Of a stretch of DNA of 64,000 nt, positions 1 through 9,683 are shown one piece after another. Each line of letters begins with the position of its first letter. Positions within the stretch are counted from its first letter, which is position 1. The stretch spans positions 310,001 through 374,000 of the forward strand of contig NZ_QCXX01000001.1 of NCBI RefSeq assembly GCF_003071065.1, in the 5' to 3' direction. A program made the position numbers and the translations under genes. The notes beneath the pieces are model-generated. The model was given only the letters and a program-made list of their open reading frames with translations. It made no database searches and had not been told where the DNA came from. The DNA is from Sphingobacterium athyrii. GTDB taxonomy: Bacteria; Bacteroidota; Bacteroidia; Sphingobacteriales; Sphingobacteriaceae.

Positions 1-372
1 TTTAACGCCTCAGTTGCGCTCGTCACGGTTATTCCGCCCACCTCACCGACTAATTTTGGAGCTGATCCCTTATTGGGTCAGCAACCGATCATTGTGCCGG
101 AGGTATCCGAAATGGAACAGGAAAATGCGCAAAAATATCTTGAAAAATTAAGCCGCGAATTTACGGAATCGGGAGAAGTATATCTTTTCAATCGAATTGG
201 ATCCATCAAAGAAGAAATTCTTGCTGCTTCGCATGAATGGTCGGCAGATCTCATCATTATGGGATCAAATGGACGAACTGGGTTCGACCATTTTATTTCA
301 GGTTCTGTATCGGAGTCCGTTATCCGCAAAGCTACCTGTCCGGTGCTGGTCATTCCAAGCAAATGCGATTAA
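1..372 (+). CDS. Universal stress protein (UspA family), 5'-truncated by window edge
   Basis: The reading frame is open from base 1, so the gene starts upstream of the window and only about 123 C-terminal residues are seen. The end carries the classic UspA ATP-binding pattern G-x2-G-x9-G-S (GSNGRTGFDHFISGSVSES), followed by the usual hydrophobic last strand ATCPVLVIP. Family members are cytoplasmic alpha/beta nucleotide-binding proteins induced in stress; the ligand is not predictable. The segment before the motif (RIGSIKEEILAASHEWSADLIIMGS) fits the second half of one Usp domain. Whether the full protein has one or two Usp domains, as is common in Bacteroidota, cannot be told. A hairpin at 409-442 ends the transcript. 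Confidence 0.9.
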   Translation, partial: FNASVALVTVIPPTSPTNFGADPLLGQQPIIVPEVSEMEQENAQKYLEKLSREFTESGEVYLFNRIGSIKEEILAASHEWSADLIIMGSNGRTGFDHFISGSVSESVIRKATCPVLVIPSKCD

Positions 373-408
373 CGGATCTGTCCGAATTGCAATGGTCGAG
401 ATAAAATA

Positions 409-442
409 AAGAGCCTATTCTTAGGGAAAAGAATAGGCTCTT
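409..442. terminator. Bidirectional terminator between usp and the rRNA methyltransferase gene
   Basis: A 12-bp perfect stem (AAGAGCCTATTC / GAATAGGCTCTT) with a 10-base loop lies between the convergent genes ending at 372 (+) and 465 (-). Flanking A/T runs can serve either direction. Confidence 0.85.
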
Positions 443-464
443 CTATATTTCTAGGCCAATCTGC

Positions 465-1640
465 TTATTTTTTGATCAACCGGGCGACAAACATACTATC
501 CGCTCTTTCCGTATAACCATCCAGACAACGCATGCTTTCCAGTTCAAAACCTAAATTATTTAAGATGTAATCTACCACCTCTTCATTCTCAGCCTTAAAT
601 ATCGAGCAGGTAATATAGATCAGTGGCTTCCCCACTTTCACATAACCGGCGACATGACTTGCAATTGTCTTCTGCAATGTGCTAAACTCCTCGATCTTGA
701 CGGTTTTAAACTGCCGGATCATCTCTGGTGTGCGCCCCCAGGTCCCGGAGCCCGTACAGGGTGCATCCAATAATACCCCGTCAAATTTTTCATTCCCCAA
801 TATGGGATATGGGTCTTTTGTCAGGTCCAGTATTTTCTTTCGGTAATGCTTAATTCCCACCAGGTCAAATCGCTCGTCCAGATTTCGGAGGATACTCATA
901 CGAAGATCAGATACCAATAGGTTTATCGAGGGACAGGCGTCCATTAACAAAAGAGATTTACCCCCGGATGCTGCGCAAGCATCCCACCAAGATTCCCTTT
1001 CCGCCGGTTTCATAAATGCAAGTGTACGCTGTGAAGATAGATCCTGCACTTCAACAAGTCCTTCTAATGTGGAAAATCGCTGCAATGAGGTACCATTCGC
1101 TAAAGCGATAGTCTGATCGTCCAATTCATGATAGGGAATCTGATTTTCGTCCAAAATCGCACGTACGATTTTATTTTTACCCCTTTTTATTCGAATATAG
1201 AGATGTGGTTGTACCAGTTGGCTCTCCAAAAAAAGTTTGGTATCAATCTGGGGCGAAAAATATGCGGTAAATGGAAATAGATCCTCGCTTTTTATTAGTC
1301 CTTCAGATTCTAGAAAAGCAATCTTTTCGCCTACGGATAAACCCAGCTTTTCAAGATATGCAGGTTCGAGTAAGCTCACCAATGGGCTGTCTTTTTCACA
1401 TAAAAACTCAGCAAGGACCAGTCGTCGCTGCTGTGACAACTGTGGGGCCGCTGCCCCCAAACGAAAATAGTTATAGCACAAACGGGAAGTAGACTTCCGA
1501 TCCGAGGATCCCATCTGTTTATTTTCCTTAAAAAAAGTCGTCAAATATCGTGAAAATGGCTGATGTCCCTCAAAACCATCCATTGCACGCTCAAAATTAC
1601 GTATTTGTTGGTAAACACGTTTTTCACTCAATTCAGCCAT
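465..1640 (-). CDS. RsmB/NOP-family RNA (cytosine-5-)-methyltransferase
   Basis: 391 residues. Transfers a methyl group from SAM to C5 of a cytosine in RNA, probably 16S rRNA. The C-terminal Rossmann methyltransferase domain shows motif I as ACAASGGKS (about residue 221), motif IV DAPCTGSG (about 293) and motif VI with the second conserved cysteine, ITCSIF (about 343); the TC and PC cysteines are the catalytic pair of RsmB-type enzymes. The N-terminal 150 residues are helical and probably RNA-binding. It is the last gene of a leftward operon and starts 7 bp after the lipoprotein gene. Family certain; the exact target base (RsmB versus RsmF type) is not. Confidence 0.88.
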   Translation of the reverse strand: MAELSEKRVYQQIRNFERAMDGFEGHQPFSRYLTTFFKENKQMGSSDRKSTSRLCYNYFRLGAAAPQLSQQRRLVLAEFLCEKDSPLVSLLEPAYLEKLGLSVGEKIAFLESEGLIKSEDLFPFTAYFSPQIDTKLFLESQLVQPHLYIRIKRGKNKIVRAILDENQIPYHELDDQTIALANGTSLQRFSTLEGLVEVQDLSSQRTLAFMKPAERESWWDACAASGGKSLLLMDACPSINLLVSDLRMSILRNLDERFDLVGIKHYRKKILDLTKDPYPILGNEKFDGVLLDAPCTGSGTWGRTPEMIRQFKTVKIEEFSTLQKTIASHVAGYVKVGKPLIYITCSIFKAENEEVVDYILNNLGFELESMRCLDGYTERADSMFVARLIKK

Positions 1641-1647
1641 TCAAAGA

Positions 1648-2937
1648 TTATTTCCTTTCAAATTTCCTGTTGTGATAGACCATTATCCCTAAAGCTCTAT
1701 TGGCATAGCCCCATTTTGGATAAAACTCAAATTTATAATCACTATTGAGCCCCGAGAATTTTTCCTGGGTGATATGGCTTACATAGTCAACACCATATTT
1801 ATGGAGCAAACGGCCAAAATAAACAGCCGCATCGTAGCCCTTATAGGAAAACTCCGAAGGATCGACTTTATACAGCGATTTATAATTTGCTATAAACTTT
1901 CTCGTATCACCATCCGATTCATCGGCCAGACTCGAAGATGTAATCGTCAAGCCATAAAAGTCCATATTTTCAAAATTTTCAAAAGAAAGCTTCGAAAAGT
2001 TTGGATGTCCATACAACTTAAATTGATTACCGGGGTTCAAGAAACGCTCATCCATAGCATCCAACAATCCTTTGACGAGATTCTTATTAGCGGTTCCGGA
2101 CACCACATGATTCGTTCCTGCGAGTACAAGACTATTATTGAGCTCATTGATGCTCATCACTGTTTTTATCTTTGCCTGCGCATTTGCCTTTGTAACTTCA
2201 TTAGCAAAATTAACCAAAAACTGTTTGCTCTCATCATCACCGGCATCATAGATCAAAATCTGATCGCCATTATAATACTGATCGGCAACGTATTTTGCCA
2301 AGGTTTCAGCATGTGTCCGTATCGACGGTGTCATGGACACAAGGTTGGGCAGGCTAAATTCTGAAGCCATCGTTGCTGCCAATGGAGAAACCTGAAGAAC
2401 ATTTTTGTTGGCAAAAGTCTGCGCAAAACTTCGAATTTCCCTTGGATAGACAGGTCCGACAACAAGCGCGGCATCCTTTACTGCCGCCGCGGTTCCCAGC
2501 GACGCATTATAGGCAACATTATCGCGCGAGTCGATAACCTGCAAATCAAAAAGCATCCCGTCTTTAGCGATCTTATCCAGACCTAATTGAAAACCTTGGT
2601 AAAAATCCAGTGCCAGAGCAGAGCGCTCGACGTCTTCTGTAGTCACCGTTTTAGCGATGCTATTTAATTCAAACGGCAAAAGCAGTGCAATTTTATTGTT
2701 CTTAACCGAATGGCCATTTACATTTTGCACATCACCTACCTTTATGGCAGGTTTATCTTTCTCACTGTTTGGTTTAGTGACAGCAGTTTGCTGTTCGCCC
2801 CGACTAGAAGAGGGCGAACGCAATACTGTGCTTTTTTTGGTTGTACAGCTCGCTAAGCATAATGCCACGAGTGCTGCAACCCATATTTTATTCCCACTCA
2901 ATCGTAGCGGGTGGTTTTGAACTGATATCATATACAA
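1648..2937 (-). CDS. Lipoprotein with type-1 periplasmic-binding fold (LpoA/LivK-like)
   Basis: Up to 429 residues. The N-terminus has a signal-peptide core [14 protein letters not shown] with a lipobox (LASC), so it is predicted to be a lipoprotein. From about residue 80 it reads [11 protein letters not shown] then [17 protein letters not shown], typical of the PBP type-1 fold shared by LivK-like receptors and the LpoA/YraM activators of penicillin-binding proteins. No ABC permease or ATPase lies nearby, so a structural or cell-envelope role is at least as likely as transport. The start overlaps the end of guaA by 44-50 bp (Met at 2937 or 2931); no start downstream would leave an intact signal peptide, so translation is probably coupled to guaA. 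The ligand is unknown. Confidence 0.7.
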   Translation of the reverse strand: MYMISVQNHPLRLSGNKIWVAALVALCLASCTTKKSTVLRSPSSSRGEQQTAVTKPNSEKDKPAIKVGDVQNVNGHSVKNNKIALLLPFELNSIAKTVTTEDVERSALALDFYQGFQLGLDKIAKDGMLFDLQVIDSRDNVAYNASLGTAAAVKDAALVVGPVYPREIRSFAQTFANKNVLQVSPLAATMASEFSLPNLVSMTPSIRTHAETLAKYVADQYYNGDQILIYDAGDDESKQFLVNFANEVTKANAQAKIKTVMSINELNNSLVLAGTNHVVSGTANKNLVKGLLDAMDERFLNPGNQFKLYGHPNFSKLSFENFENMDFYGLTITSSSLADESDGDTRKFIANYKSLYKVDPSEFSYKGYDAAVYFGRLLHKYGVDYVSHITQEKFSGLNSDYKFEFYPKWGYANRALGIMVYHNRKFERK

Positions 2938-4438
2938 CTCTGTTAATTCCTTTCACATGGTTGATAATTTCATTTGAAATTTTTGCCAACAGGTCATATG
3001 GTAGATGTATCCAATCTGCAGTCATCCCATCAAGCGATCCTACAGCTCTTAAGCTCACGACATGCTCGTAAGTACGTTCGTCACCCATTACCCCTACTGA
3101 CCGTACAGGTAAAAAGATCGTACCAGCCTGCCATACTTTATCATACCAACCGGATTCTTTCAAGTTATTGATAAAGATCGCATCTGCTTCCTGAACAATC
3201 CGTACTCTTTCGGCAGTAATATCACCTAAAATACGAATGGCCAAACCTGGACCGGGGAACGGATGTCTGCCCAAAATCGCCTGATCTACCTCTAATGCCC
3301 TACCAACTCTTCTGACCTCATCTTTAAATAACGTCTTCAATGGTTCAACAACTTTCAATTTCATAAAATCAGGCAAACCGCCTACATTATGATGTGATTT
3401 TATGGTTGCTGAAGGCCCTTTAACCGAAACTGATTCAATAATATCAGGATAAATTGTACCCTGTCCCAACCACTTGGCTTCAATTCCTTCCGGTAATTCT
3501 TTTTGAATTTCCTTCGCAGCTTCGTCAAACACATCAATAAAGGAATTACCGATGATCTTACGCTTCTCCTCAGGTTCAGAAACTCCTGCCAAACGACCAT
3601 AGAACAGGTCTTTTGCATTAATTCCCCTAATATTTAAACCCATATTTTTGTAAGAATCCAATACTTGCTCGTATTCATCTTTACGAAGCAAACCATGATC
3701 CACGAAAATACAATGTAATTTCTGTCCGATTGCGTGGTGTAATAAAACTGCAGCAACAGTAGAATCAACACCTCCGGATAAAGCCATGATCACATGGTCA
3801 TTACCCAGCTGTTCTTTCAATGATGCTACGGTTGTCTCTACAAAAGCATCTGGAGTCCAGTCCTGCGCACAACCACAGATCCCGACAACAAAATTTTTCA
3901 ATAAAATGGCACCATCCGTGCTGTGTGTTACTTCTGGATGAAACTGTATACCATAAGTGCGTGTACCTTTTATCTGGTAAGCCGCTACGCGTACTTTATC
4001 TGTACTGGCAATGATATCAAAGTTTGCTGGCACCTCCTTAATCGTATCGCCATGCGACATCCATACTTGAGATTGTACGGGTACACCTGCCAACAATTCA
4101 TTTTCATTATTGAGAAATTGCAGATTTGCACGACCATATTCACGGATTTCAGATGGCAATACATCTCCACCTGATTGTTGAGCAATGTACTGTGCACCAT
4201 AACACACCCCTAAAAGAGGAAAGCGCTCCTGAATAGCGACAAAATCAATTTGAGGTGCATCCTCTTGTCGAACCGAAAAGGGGCTTCCGGAGAATATAAC
4301 ACCTTTCACAGATTCGTCAAAATCTGGCAATTTATTAAACGGGTGTATCTCACAATACACATTTAGTTCTCTGACACGTCTTGCAATTAATTGCGTGTAC
4401 TGAGACCCGAAGTCTAGAATGATAATTTTTTCTGGCAT
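2888..4438 (-). CDS. guaA: GMP synthase (glutamine-hydrolysing)
   Basis: 516 residues, about the usual length. Converts XMP, glutamine and ATP to GMP in cytoplasmic purine synthesis. The N-terminal class-I amidotransferase domain has the nucleophile motif GVCYGAQ (about residue 78) and the His/Glu pair in QFHPEVTHS. The central ATP-pyrophosphatase domain has the P-loop SGGVDST (about 222). The C-terminal dimerisation domain includes [15 protein letters not shown] and ends KPPATIEWE as in other GuaA proteins. It starts 42 bp after pyrF on the same strand, which places a purine and a pyrimidine gene in one transcript. Confidence 0.98.
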   Translation of the reverse strand: MPEKIIILDFGSQYTQLIARRVRELNVYCEIHPFNKLPDFDESVKGVIFSGSPFSVRQEDAPQIDFVAIQERFPLLGVCYGAQYIAQQSGGDVLPSEIREYGRANLQFLNNENELLAGVPVQSQVWMSHGDTIKEVPANFDIIASTDKVRVAAYQIKGTRTYGIQFHPEVTHSTDGAILLKNFVVGICGCAQDWTPDAFVETTVASLKEQLGNDHVIMALSGGVDSTVAAVLLHHAIGQKLHCIFVDHGLLRKDEYEQVLDSYKNMGLNIRGINAKDLFYGRLAGVSEPEEKRKIIGNSFIDVFDEAAKEIQKELPEGIEAKWLGQGTIYPDIIESVSVKGPSATIKSHHNVGGLPDFMKLKVVEPLKTLFKDEVRRVGRALEVDQAILGRHPFPGPGLAIRILGDITAERVRIVQEADAIFINNLKESGWYDKVWQAGTIFLPVRSVGVMGDERTYEHVVSLRAVGSLDGMTADWIHLPYDLLAKISNEIINHVKGINRVVYDISSKPPATIEWE

Positions 4439-4480
4439 GCTGCAAAGGTAAGTATTACGAATGAATTATTAAATGTCAAA

Positions 4481-5317
4481 TCAGGAAATAATACCTGCTT
4501 TTAGCAGTTCAATTTCCATCTCTTTTTGTAATTTCAAGGCTTCCTCACGCGCGCGTTCCGCAAAATCACGTCCTTTTGAAGCATATATAATTCCTCTGGT
4601 ACTATTCACCAAAAGTCCACAATCTCCATTCATCCCATATTTACAAACATCTTCTAGCGAGCCGCCCTGTGCACCTACCCCCGGTACCAATAGAAAATGT
4701 TCCGGTGCATGTTCACGAATCTTAATAAAGCCTTCTCCCCTTGTCGCCCCCACAACATACATTAAATTGTCTATATTCCCCCAAGTATTTACTTTGTCAA
4801 TAACCTGCTCAAATAACTGAAGCCCTTCCTTATTCTCAAAATTCTGAAAATCCCGGCTGCCTTCATTCGATGTTAATGCCAGTACAATAGCCCACTTATC
4901 CTTGAAATCCAAAAACGGTGTGACCGAATCTTTCCCCATGTAAGGAGCAATGGTTATGCTATCAAATCCTAAACCGGAGTTTGACTCATCAAAAAAAGCC
5001 ATAGCATAACGACCTGAGGTATTTCCGATATCGCCCCGTTTGGCATCTGCGATACTAAAACAGTCTTTCGGTAATGCAGCCCAAGTTTTTTGAAGCGACT
5101 GCCATCCCTTTAGTCCGTAACATTCATAGAAGGCGATATTTGGTTTATATGCGACACATAAATCAGCTGTAGCATCAATAATAGCTTTATTGAAACTATA
5201 GATCGGATCCTCATCATCCAAAAGGTGCTCAGGAATCTTAGTAAGGTCTGTGTCCAATCCGACACATAAAAACGAACGTTTCTCTTTAATTTGATGGATA
5301 AGTTCTGCTCTGGTCAT
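4481..5317 (-). CDS. pyrF: Orotidine 5'-phosphate decarboxylase (type 2)
   Basis: 278 residues, matching the longer type-2 bacterial PyrF class. Decarboxylates OMP to UMP, the last step of de novo pyrimidine synthesis. The catalytic Lys/Asp network is seen as [13 protein letters not shown] (about residues 87-99), the D-x-K-x-x-D signature. [10 protein letters not shown] near residue 215 is the phosphate-binding loop. It begins 19 bp downstream of the thioredoxin-like gene and lies in the operon running from 6693 to 465. Confidence 0.97.
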   Translation of the reverse strand: MTRAELIHQIKEKRSFLCVGLDTDLTKIPEHLLDDEDPIYSFNKAIIDATADLCVAYKPNIAFYECYGLKGWQSLQKTWAALPKDCFSIADAKRGDIGNTSGRYAMAFFDESNSGLGFDSITIAPYMGKDSVTPFLDFKDKWAIVLALTSNEGSRDFQNFENKEGLQLFEQVIDKVNTWGNIDNLMYVVGATRGEGFIKIREHAPEHFLLVPGVGAQGGSLEDVCKYGMNGDCGLLVNSTRGIIYASKGRDFAERAREEALKLQKEMEIELLKAGIIS

Positions 5318-5336
5318 GCTAATGTATAGATCGTAA

Positions 5337-5930
5337 TTATTTATTGATTAAATCTTGAATAAAGGTTGCCACATCGGGTGTAGAGTAATCGGCCATACCC
5401 TCATGCCGTGTCGCTAACTTGCCATCCTTGCCCAAAATCACGGTACTTGGAATAGACTCTGAAAGCCATTCTTTGGGAATATCGCTGTTTGGATAACTAA
5501 TCGGCAAGGTTAACTTCTCATTCTTGACAAAAGCAGCAGCCTTCTCTTTATCACCCTCTATCTCCACAATCAGAAATACAATATTCGGATTGTCCTTAAA
5601 TTTATCGTAAAGCACATTAATAGAAGGCATCTCGGCTCGGCATGGCCCACACCAAGTCGCCCAAAAGTTGATAAAAACGACCTTACCCTTTAAGTCCGCT
5701 ACTTGAATGGTTTCGCCCAGAGGATTAACAAAAGAAACGGTGTTGCTCACCGGTTTTGCTACAGCATCAATCGGCTCGGCAACCTGTTTTGGTACTTCCA
5801 ATTTCGGTTTAAATAAACCGATCTTCATCAACAGCTGTTGAAAATAACTCCTACTGGTCGGCCATATCAATAAACCAATGAACAGCACAAACACAACATT
5901 GCCAATTATCTTTTTTGTTTTTGGATTCAT
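5337..5930 (-). CDS. TlpA/ResA-like membrane-anchored thioredoxin
   Basis: 197 residues. An N-terminal transmembrane anchor ([17 protein letters not shown], about 9-25) is followed by a periplasmic thioredoxin fold with the redox motif [14 protein letters not shown] (cysteines about residues 91 and 94). The cis-proline region appears as [12 protein letters not shown]. Such proteins reduce disulfides outside the cytoplasm, for example in cytochrome c maturation; the partner here is unknown. It is spaced 19 bp from each neighbour (a pseudouridine synthase before, pyrF after). Confidence 0.9.
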   Translation of the reverse strand: MNPKTKKIIGNVVFVLFIGLLIWPTSRSYFQQLLMKIGLFKPKLEVPKQVAEPIDAVAKPVSNTVSFVNPLGETIQVADLKGKVVFINFWATWCGPCRAEMPSINVLYDKFKDNPNIVFLIVEIEGDKEKAAAFVKNEKLTLPISYPNSDIPKEWLSESIPSTVILGKDGKLATRHEGMADYSTPDVATFIQDLINK

Positions 5931-5949
5931 AAATAAGATTTACGGCAGA

Positions 5950-6693
5950 TTAAGAATCAAATTTATCCAACAGCTTCAGCAAAGTCGCAAAATCTTTCGG
6001 ATAAGGTGCCTCAAACACCATTTGTTCATCATTCAATTCAAATTCAACATGCTTGGCATGCAAGGCAAAACGTTTCATAATTGGTTGTTCTTCTTCATCC
6101 TTGGATAAAGTATAGCCTCTTTTCTTAATTTGCGACAGGTAAACAGGTTTTCCGCGGTACATACTATCCCCTACAATTGCGGCATGCTGTGTAGCCAAGT
6201 GAATACGGATTTGGTGCATGCGCCCAGTGATCGGTTTACACGCTACTAAGGTATAATTCTTATAATATTTAAGGGAATTAAAGATGGTTTCCGCAGGCTT
6301 GCCATTTGCGCGGTCAATGGATACATTTTTATTACCTAAGTTTAAAATGGGCAGGTCGACGACAAGATCGTTAAAAGTATGCGTGCCACTGATAATGGCA
6401 TGGTAGATCTTATTGACTCTGCGCTTCTCAAAAGCGATGGAAATCGAACGGTAGGTTTCCGGATTTTTCGCGATCAACAAAATACCGGAAGTCTCCTTAT
6501 CCAGACGATGGCAGACTTGAGCGTCAGCATGATATTTCTTTGCCAAACGGAGAATATTAATCTCTCCCCCCTCCCTTTCATCCAAAGAAGCGACAAAAGG
6601 GGGTTTATTTATAACAATCAAATTTTCATCCTCATGGATTATTAATTCTGAAAATTTGGGAAATTTAAATAGACGGGTTTCATTCTGTATCAT
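5950..6693 (-). CDS. RluA-family pseudouridine synthase
   Basis: About 247 residues from the Met at 6693 (MIQNETRLFKFPKF); a longer frame from 6732 adds a poor N-terminus and would reach into the panB promoter. Isomerises uridine to pseudouridine in rRNA or tRNA. The catalytic motif is CHRLDKETSGILLIAK, with the essential aspartate in HRLD (about residue 63). Family blocks NKPPFVAS and GRMHQIRIHLA are present. No S4 domain is visible, which fits the short RluA/RluC/TruC-like group. First gene of the leftward operon through 465. Target base not predictable. Confidence 0.92.
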   Translation of the reverse strand: MIQNETRLFKFPKFSELIIHEDENLIVINKPPFVASLDEREGGEINILRLAKKYHADAQVCHRLDKETSGILLIAKNPETYRSISIAFEKRRVNKIYHAIISGTHTFNDLVVDLPILNLGNKNVSIDRANGKPAETIFNSLKYYKNYTLVACKPITGRMHQIRIHLATQHAAIVGDSMYRGKPVYLSQIKKRGYTLSKDEEEQPIMKRFALHAKHVEFELNDEQMVFEAPYPKDFATLLKLLDKFDS

Positions 6694-6724
6694 TTGACAA
6701 AAATACAAAACACAAGGCAGAATA

Positions 6725-6756
6725 TTGGCCAATGTATGATAAAAACCTTACTTTTG
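6725..6756 (+). promoter_or_regulatory. Predicted Bacteroidota promoter for panB
   Basis: TTG at 6725-6727, a 21-base spacer, then TACTTTTG at 6749-6756, matching the TTTG / TAnnTTTG consensus. The start codon follows 20 bases later. Confidence 0.55.
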
Positions 6757-6776
6757 GGTTTACAATATAAGTTAAG

Positions 6777-7592
6777 ATGTCTGTAAACAAAGAAATAAAA
6801 AGAGTAAGCACAGCGATGCTGCAAGCAATGAAAGAACGTCAGGAGAAGATTTCGATGCTGACCAGCTATGATTACTCCATGGCCCAAATGGTAGACAGTG
6901 CCGGTGTGGATGTTATTCTGATCGGAGATTCTGCAGCCAATGTATTTGCTGGCTATGAAACCACCCTACCCATCACGCTCGACAATATGATCTACCATGC
7001 AGCGGCCGTTGCACGTGGCACTGAACGCGCCATGGTCTTGGCAGATTTACCTTTTGGTAGCTACCAGGGTTCTGCAAACGAAGCCTACAACGCCGCTGTA
7101 CGCATGATGAAAGAATCCGGTGCCCATGCCCTGAAATTGGAAGGCGGTCTTGAAATTATTGAAAATATCAAAAAGATTATTTCCGGCGGAATCCCAGTTT
7201 GTGGGCATCTGGGTTTAACGCCACAGTCCATTAACAAATTTGGAAATTTTGGTGTCCGTGCCAAGGAAGAACAAGAAGCAGCCAAACTTATTGAAGATGC
7301 ACTGGCCCTACAAGAAGTGGGCTGTTTTGCCATTGTATTGGAGAAAATTCCAGCAGCTTTAGCCAAAACGGTAACCGAAAAATTGGATATTCCAACAATC
7401 GGAATAGGTGCAGGTGCCGATTGCGATGGCCAAGTATTGGTAATTAATGACATGTTGGGGATGAATGCGGATTTTAAGCCCAAGTTTATGCGACATTTTG
7501 CCAATCTTCACGAGCAGATTACAACAGCAGTGAGCAATTATGTTGCTGAAGTCAAGGCTGTCCAGTATCCAAATGCAGAAGAACAATATTAA
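6777..7592 (+). CDS. panB: 3-methyl-2-oxobutanoate hydroxymethyltransferase
   Basis: 271 residues, normal for the family. Transfers a hydroxymethyl group from methylene-tetrahydrofolate to alpha-ketoisovalerate, giving ketopantoate for pantothenate/CoA synthesis. The fold is a TIM barrel. Signature blocks: SMLTSYDYSMAQMVDSAG, LIGDSAANVFAGYETTLPI (metal-ligand aspartate), HALKLEGG, VCGHLGLTPQSINK, FAIVLEKIP (catalytic glutamate) and TIGIGAGADCDGQVLVINDMLG. A predicted promoter lies directly upstream. The next gene starts 9 bp after the stop, so the two are probably cotranscribed. Confidence 0.97.
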   Translation: MSVNKEIKRVSTAMLQAMKERQEKISMLTSYDYSMAQMVDSAGVDVILIGDSAANVFAGYETTLPITLDNMIYHAAAVARGTERAMVLADLPFGSYQGSANEAYNAAVRMMKESGAHALKLEGGLEIIENIKKIISGGIPVCGHLGLTPQSINKFGNFGVRAKEEQEAAKLIEDALALQEVGCFAIVLEKIPAALAKTVTEKLDIPTIGIGAGADCDGQVLVINDMLGMNADFKPKFMRHFANLHEQITTAVSNYVAEVKAVQYPNAEEQY

Positions 7593-7601
7593 CCAAGCAT
7601 C

Positions 7602-8204
7602 ATGAAATTGTTGATCGTTGGACTAATTCTCCTAGCTGCTTATCTTCTGATCCGGAAAAAATTTAATTTTTCCGGATCAGAAGACATAAATTCCAAAAAT
7701 TTAAAGTCGGGCTTCCAATTGATCGAAGCACCCGCTGCACTCATTCAATCCACCCTCAAGAAAACAATCTCTAATGTCATTATGGGTGTGATACTTATTC
7801 TCATTACGATATTACTCTTTGTAAAAATCAAAATTGTATTGTTTCTGCTTCCAATCGCCTTCTTTTTAATTGGTTACCTTTTTCTTTTCAACAATCACTT
7901 CCGCAAGATCAAGAGTCAGCAGATATGGTTTAACGCCAAAACAAATGAGGTTTTTGTGGAACAGCTTCGTGCGGATAATTATACTTTCAATATTTTCCGG
8001 GACATTCAGGGCGTACAACAGGTTGAGTCCATTCAGACCACCAGAGGTCTGCTCTATGGTTACTATCGGATCAAATTAAAAGATCACATCCTGGAGATCC
8101 CGTATCTGCTGTCCGAAAATAAACCGGCCAATAACCTGTTCTTTGATACCATCAGCCAAAACTTTAAAATAGACATACAGAAAAGAATTTTCCCAATCAT
8201 TTAA
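7602..8204 (+). CDS. Hypothetical membrane protein
   Basis: 200 residues, no family recognised. There is an N-terminal hydrophobic helix (LLIVGLILLAAYLLI) and a helical hairpin at about residues 53-95 (NVIMGVILILITILLF and IVLFLLPIAFFLIGYLFLF). The remaining 100 residues are soluble and beta-rich, with a PH-like look (IWFNAKTNEVFVEQL, YRIKLKDHILEIPYLL). It follows panB by 9 bp, but nothing suggests a role in pantothenate synthesis. Confidence 0.7.
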   Translation: MKLLIVGLILLAAYLLIRKKFNFSGSEDINSKNLKSGFQLIEAPAALIQSTLKKTISNVIMGVILILITILLFVKIKIVLFLLPIAFFLIGYLFLFNNHFRKIKSQQIWFNAKTNEVFVEQLRADNYTFNIFRDIQGVQQVESIQTTRGLLYGYYRIKLKDHILEIPYLLSENKPANNLFFDTISQNFKIDIQKRIFPII

Positions 8205-8215
8205 TATTAAGTAAA

Positions 8216-8246
8216 TTGCAAATCCAAAAGGAATATGGTATATTTA
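8216..8246 (+). promoter_or_regulatory. Predicted promoter for the bTHX gene
   Basis: TTG at 8216-8218, a 20-base spacer and TATATTTA at 8239-8246, close to the Bacteroidota consensus. It lies 43 bases before the small ribosomal protein start. Confidence 0.45.
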
Positions 8247-8289
8247 AACTTATCAATAATGTATTGTTAAAACCAAAATATTTTATACT

Positions 8290-8445
8290 ATGGGAAAAGG
8301 TGATATCAAAACCAGAAGAGGAAAAATATCAAACGGTTCTTTTGGAAAAAGAAGACCACATTTATCGAAAGCTTCCATCAAACCAAAAGTAGATGATTCG
8401 ACGCAAAAAGAAGTCGAAAAGAAAACAGTCAAAGCGAAAAAATAA
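8290..8445 (+). CDS. Small ribosomal protein bTHX (30S THX-like)
   Basis: A 51-residue, strongly basic protein beginning MGKGDIKTRRGKI and continuing SNGSFGKRRP, the conserved core of Bacteroidota THX-type 30S proteins. Family knowledge: THX sits in a cavity of the 16S rRNA head and stabilises it. The tail (about residues 30-51) is Lys/Glu-rich and low in complexity. It has its own promoter-like sequence and is closed by the strong hairpin at 8454-8482, so it is probably a single-gene transcript. Its small size makes it easy to overlook. Confidence 0.88.
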   Translation: MGKGDIKTRRGKISNGSFGKRRPHLSKASIKPKVDDSTQKEVEKKTVKAKK

Positions 8446-8453
8446 TAAGCATA

Positions 8454-8482
8454 AAGCTAGAACAGGTTTCTAGCTTTTTTTA
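8454..8482 (+). terminator. Rho-independent terminator after bTHX
   Basis: An 8-bp stem AAGCTAGA/TCTAGCTT with a 7-base loop is followed by a run of T. Confidence 0.88.
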
Positions 8483-8615
8483 TAGCCGGCATATTGCGCC
8501 ATCAACGGATAGATGGTTGCTTCGTATTGTAAAATCCTTTTGACAACCGGTTTCATCATTAGAATAAACCTATCTTTATCCGTCAAATCAAAAACCACAT
8601 AAGGACTATACCACA

Positions 8616-9677
8616 ATGAATAAAAAAACGACCATCTACATCCTTCTAGCCTGTGCTGTTATCGGAGGTGGATATTTCCTCATAAATTCAAAAAAAGACA
8701 AGAAAGAAAGTGGCCAATCTGCTGTCAAAAAAGATGCTCCTGTCGCCGCGCAAGCGATTATTGCGAAGTCATCCGTAGCAGATCGGTCGATCAATTTATC
8801 TGGGAGTATCGATGCCGAAGAAAAAGTTGAAATCAGAAGCGAAGTAAGTGGTCGAATTACAAAAATTTACTTTTCCGAGGGGCAACGTATCCAACAGGGA
8901 CAGCCGTTGATCAAGATTGATGATATTGAACTTCAGGCACAACTGAAGCAAGCACAAACGACAAATCAGCTTAATGCAGAAAATGAGCGTAGGGCAAAAC
9001 TATTACTTCAGAAAGGCGCAATTAGTCAGGAAGAATTTGACATTGCCAGTGCGGCGTTAAAAACTGCACAGGCGCAGATCCAGTTGATTCAGGCGCAGAT
9101 TTCCAAGACAACTGTGCGTGCACCATTCAGCGGTATGATCGGCTTAAGAAACATTTCCGTAGGTGCAATCGTCTCATCCAATACCCTAATCGCAAATTTA
9201 GTCAAAGACAATTCAGTCAAGATTACATTTGCCATTCCTGAAAAATACAGTAATATGGTTAAGTTAAATGCCCCCATCGAATTTAGCGTCGCCAATGACC
9301 CAACAGTCATAAAAGCAAATATTTATGCGATCGAACCTGAAGTATCCCTTGACACCCGAACATTGACTGTCCGTGCCCGGACAGCGAACGAACAAGGTCG
9401 GCTTCGGGTAGGGTCCTTCGTCAATGTTATCCTGCCGATTGAAGTAGAAAATGATGCTATCGCCATCCCAACGGAGGCCATCGTTCCTGTTCAAGACGGA
9501 AAAAAAGTATTTATCCTTCAGAATGGGCTGGCTAAAGAAACCAAAGTTGAAACCGGTTCGCGCACGGATAAAGAGATTGTAATTTTATCTGGAATAAGTG
9601 CCGGAGACACGGTACTGACAACAGGTGTTCTGGCATTAAAAGATGGAGTGAAGGTTAAAGTTTCACTAGCTAACTAA
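8616..9677 (+). CDS. RND efflux periplasmic adaptor (membrane fusion protein)
   Basis: 353 residues. An N-terminal signal anchor (IYILLACAVIGGGYFLI) is followed by the lipoyl/barrel-sandwich half (SGRITKIYFSEGQRIQQGQPLIKID), a coiled-coil hairpin around residues 105-155 (rich in LKQAQTTNQL and ALKTAQAQIQ), the second lipoyl half (TVRAPFSGMIGLRNISVG) and C-terminal beta domains. It links an inner-membrane RND pump to an outer-membrane TolC channel. It is the first gene of a three-gene operon, 6 bp before the pump gene. No regulator is encoded next to this operon. Confidence 0.95.
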   Translation: MNKKTTIYILLACAVIGGGYFLINSKKDKKESGQSAVKKDAPVAAQAIIAKSSVADRSINLSGSIDAEEKVEIRSEVSGRITKIYFSEGQRIQQGQPLIKIDDIELQAQLKQAQTTNQLNAENERRAKLLLQKGAISQEEFDIASAALKTAQAQIQLIQAQISKTTVRAPFSGMIGLRNISVGAIVSSNTLIANLVKDNSVKITFAIPEKYSNMVKLNAPIEFSVANDPTVIKANIYAIEPEVSLDTRTLTVRARTANEQGRLRVGSFVNVILPIEVENDAIAIPTEAIVPVQDGKKVFILQNGLAKETKVETGSRTDKEIVILSGISAGDTVLTTGVLALKDGVKVKVSLAN

Positions 9678-9683
9678 CTGTAC

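Noticed and set aside
1774..2364. 196-codon open frame on the + strand
   Set aside because: It lies wholly antisense to the lipoprotein gene at 1648-2937, has no promoter or family resemblance, and its amino acid make-up is that of reverse-strand noise.
7085..7504. 139-codon open frame on the - strand
   Set aside because: Antisense to the well-supported panB; proline- and serine-rich shadow translation.
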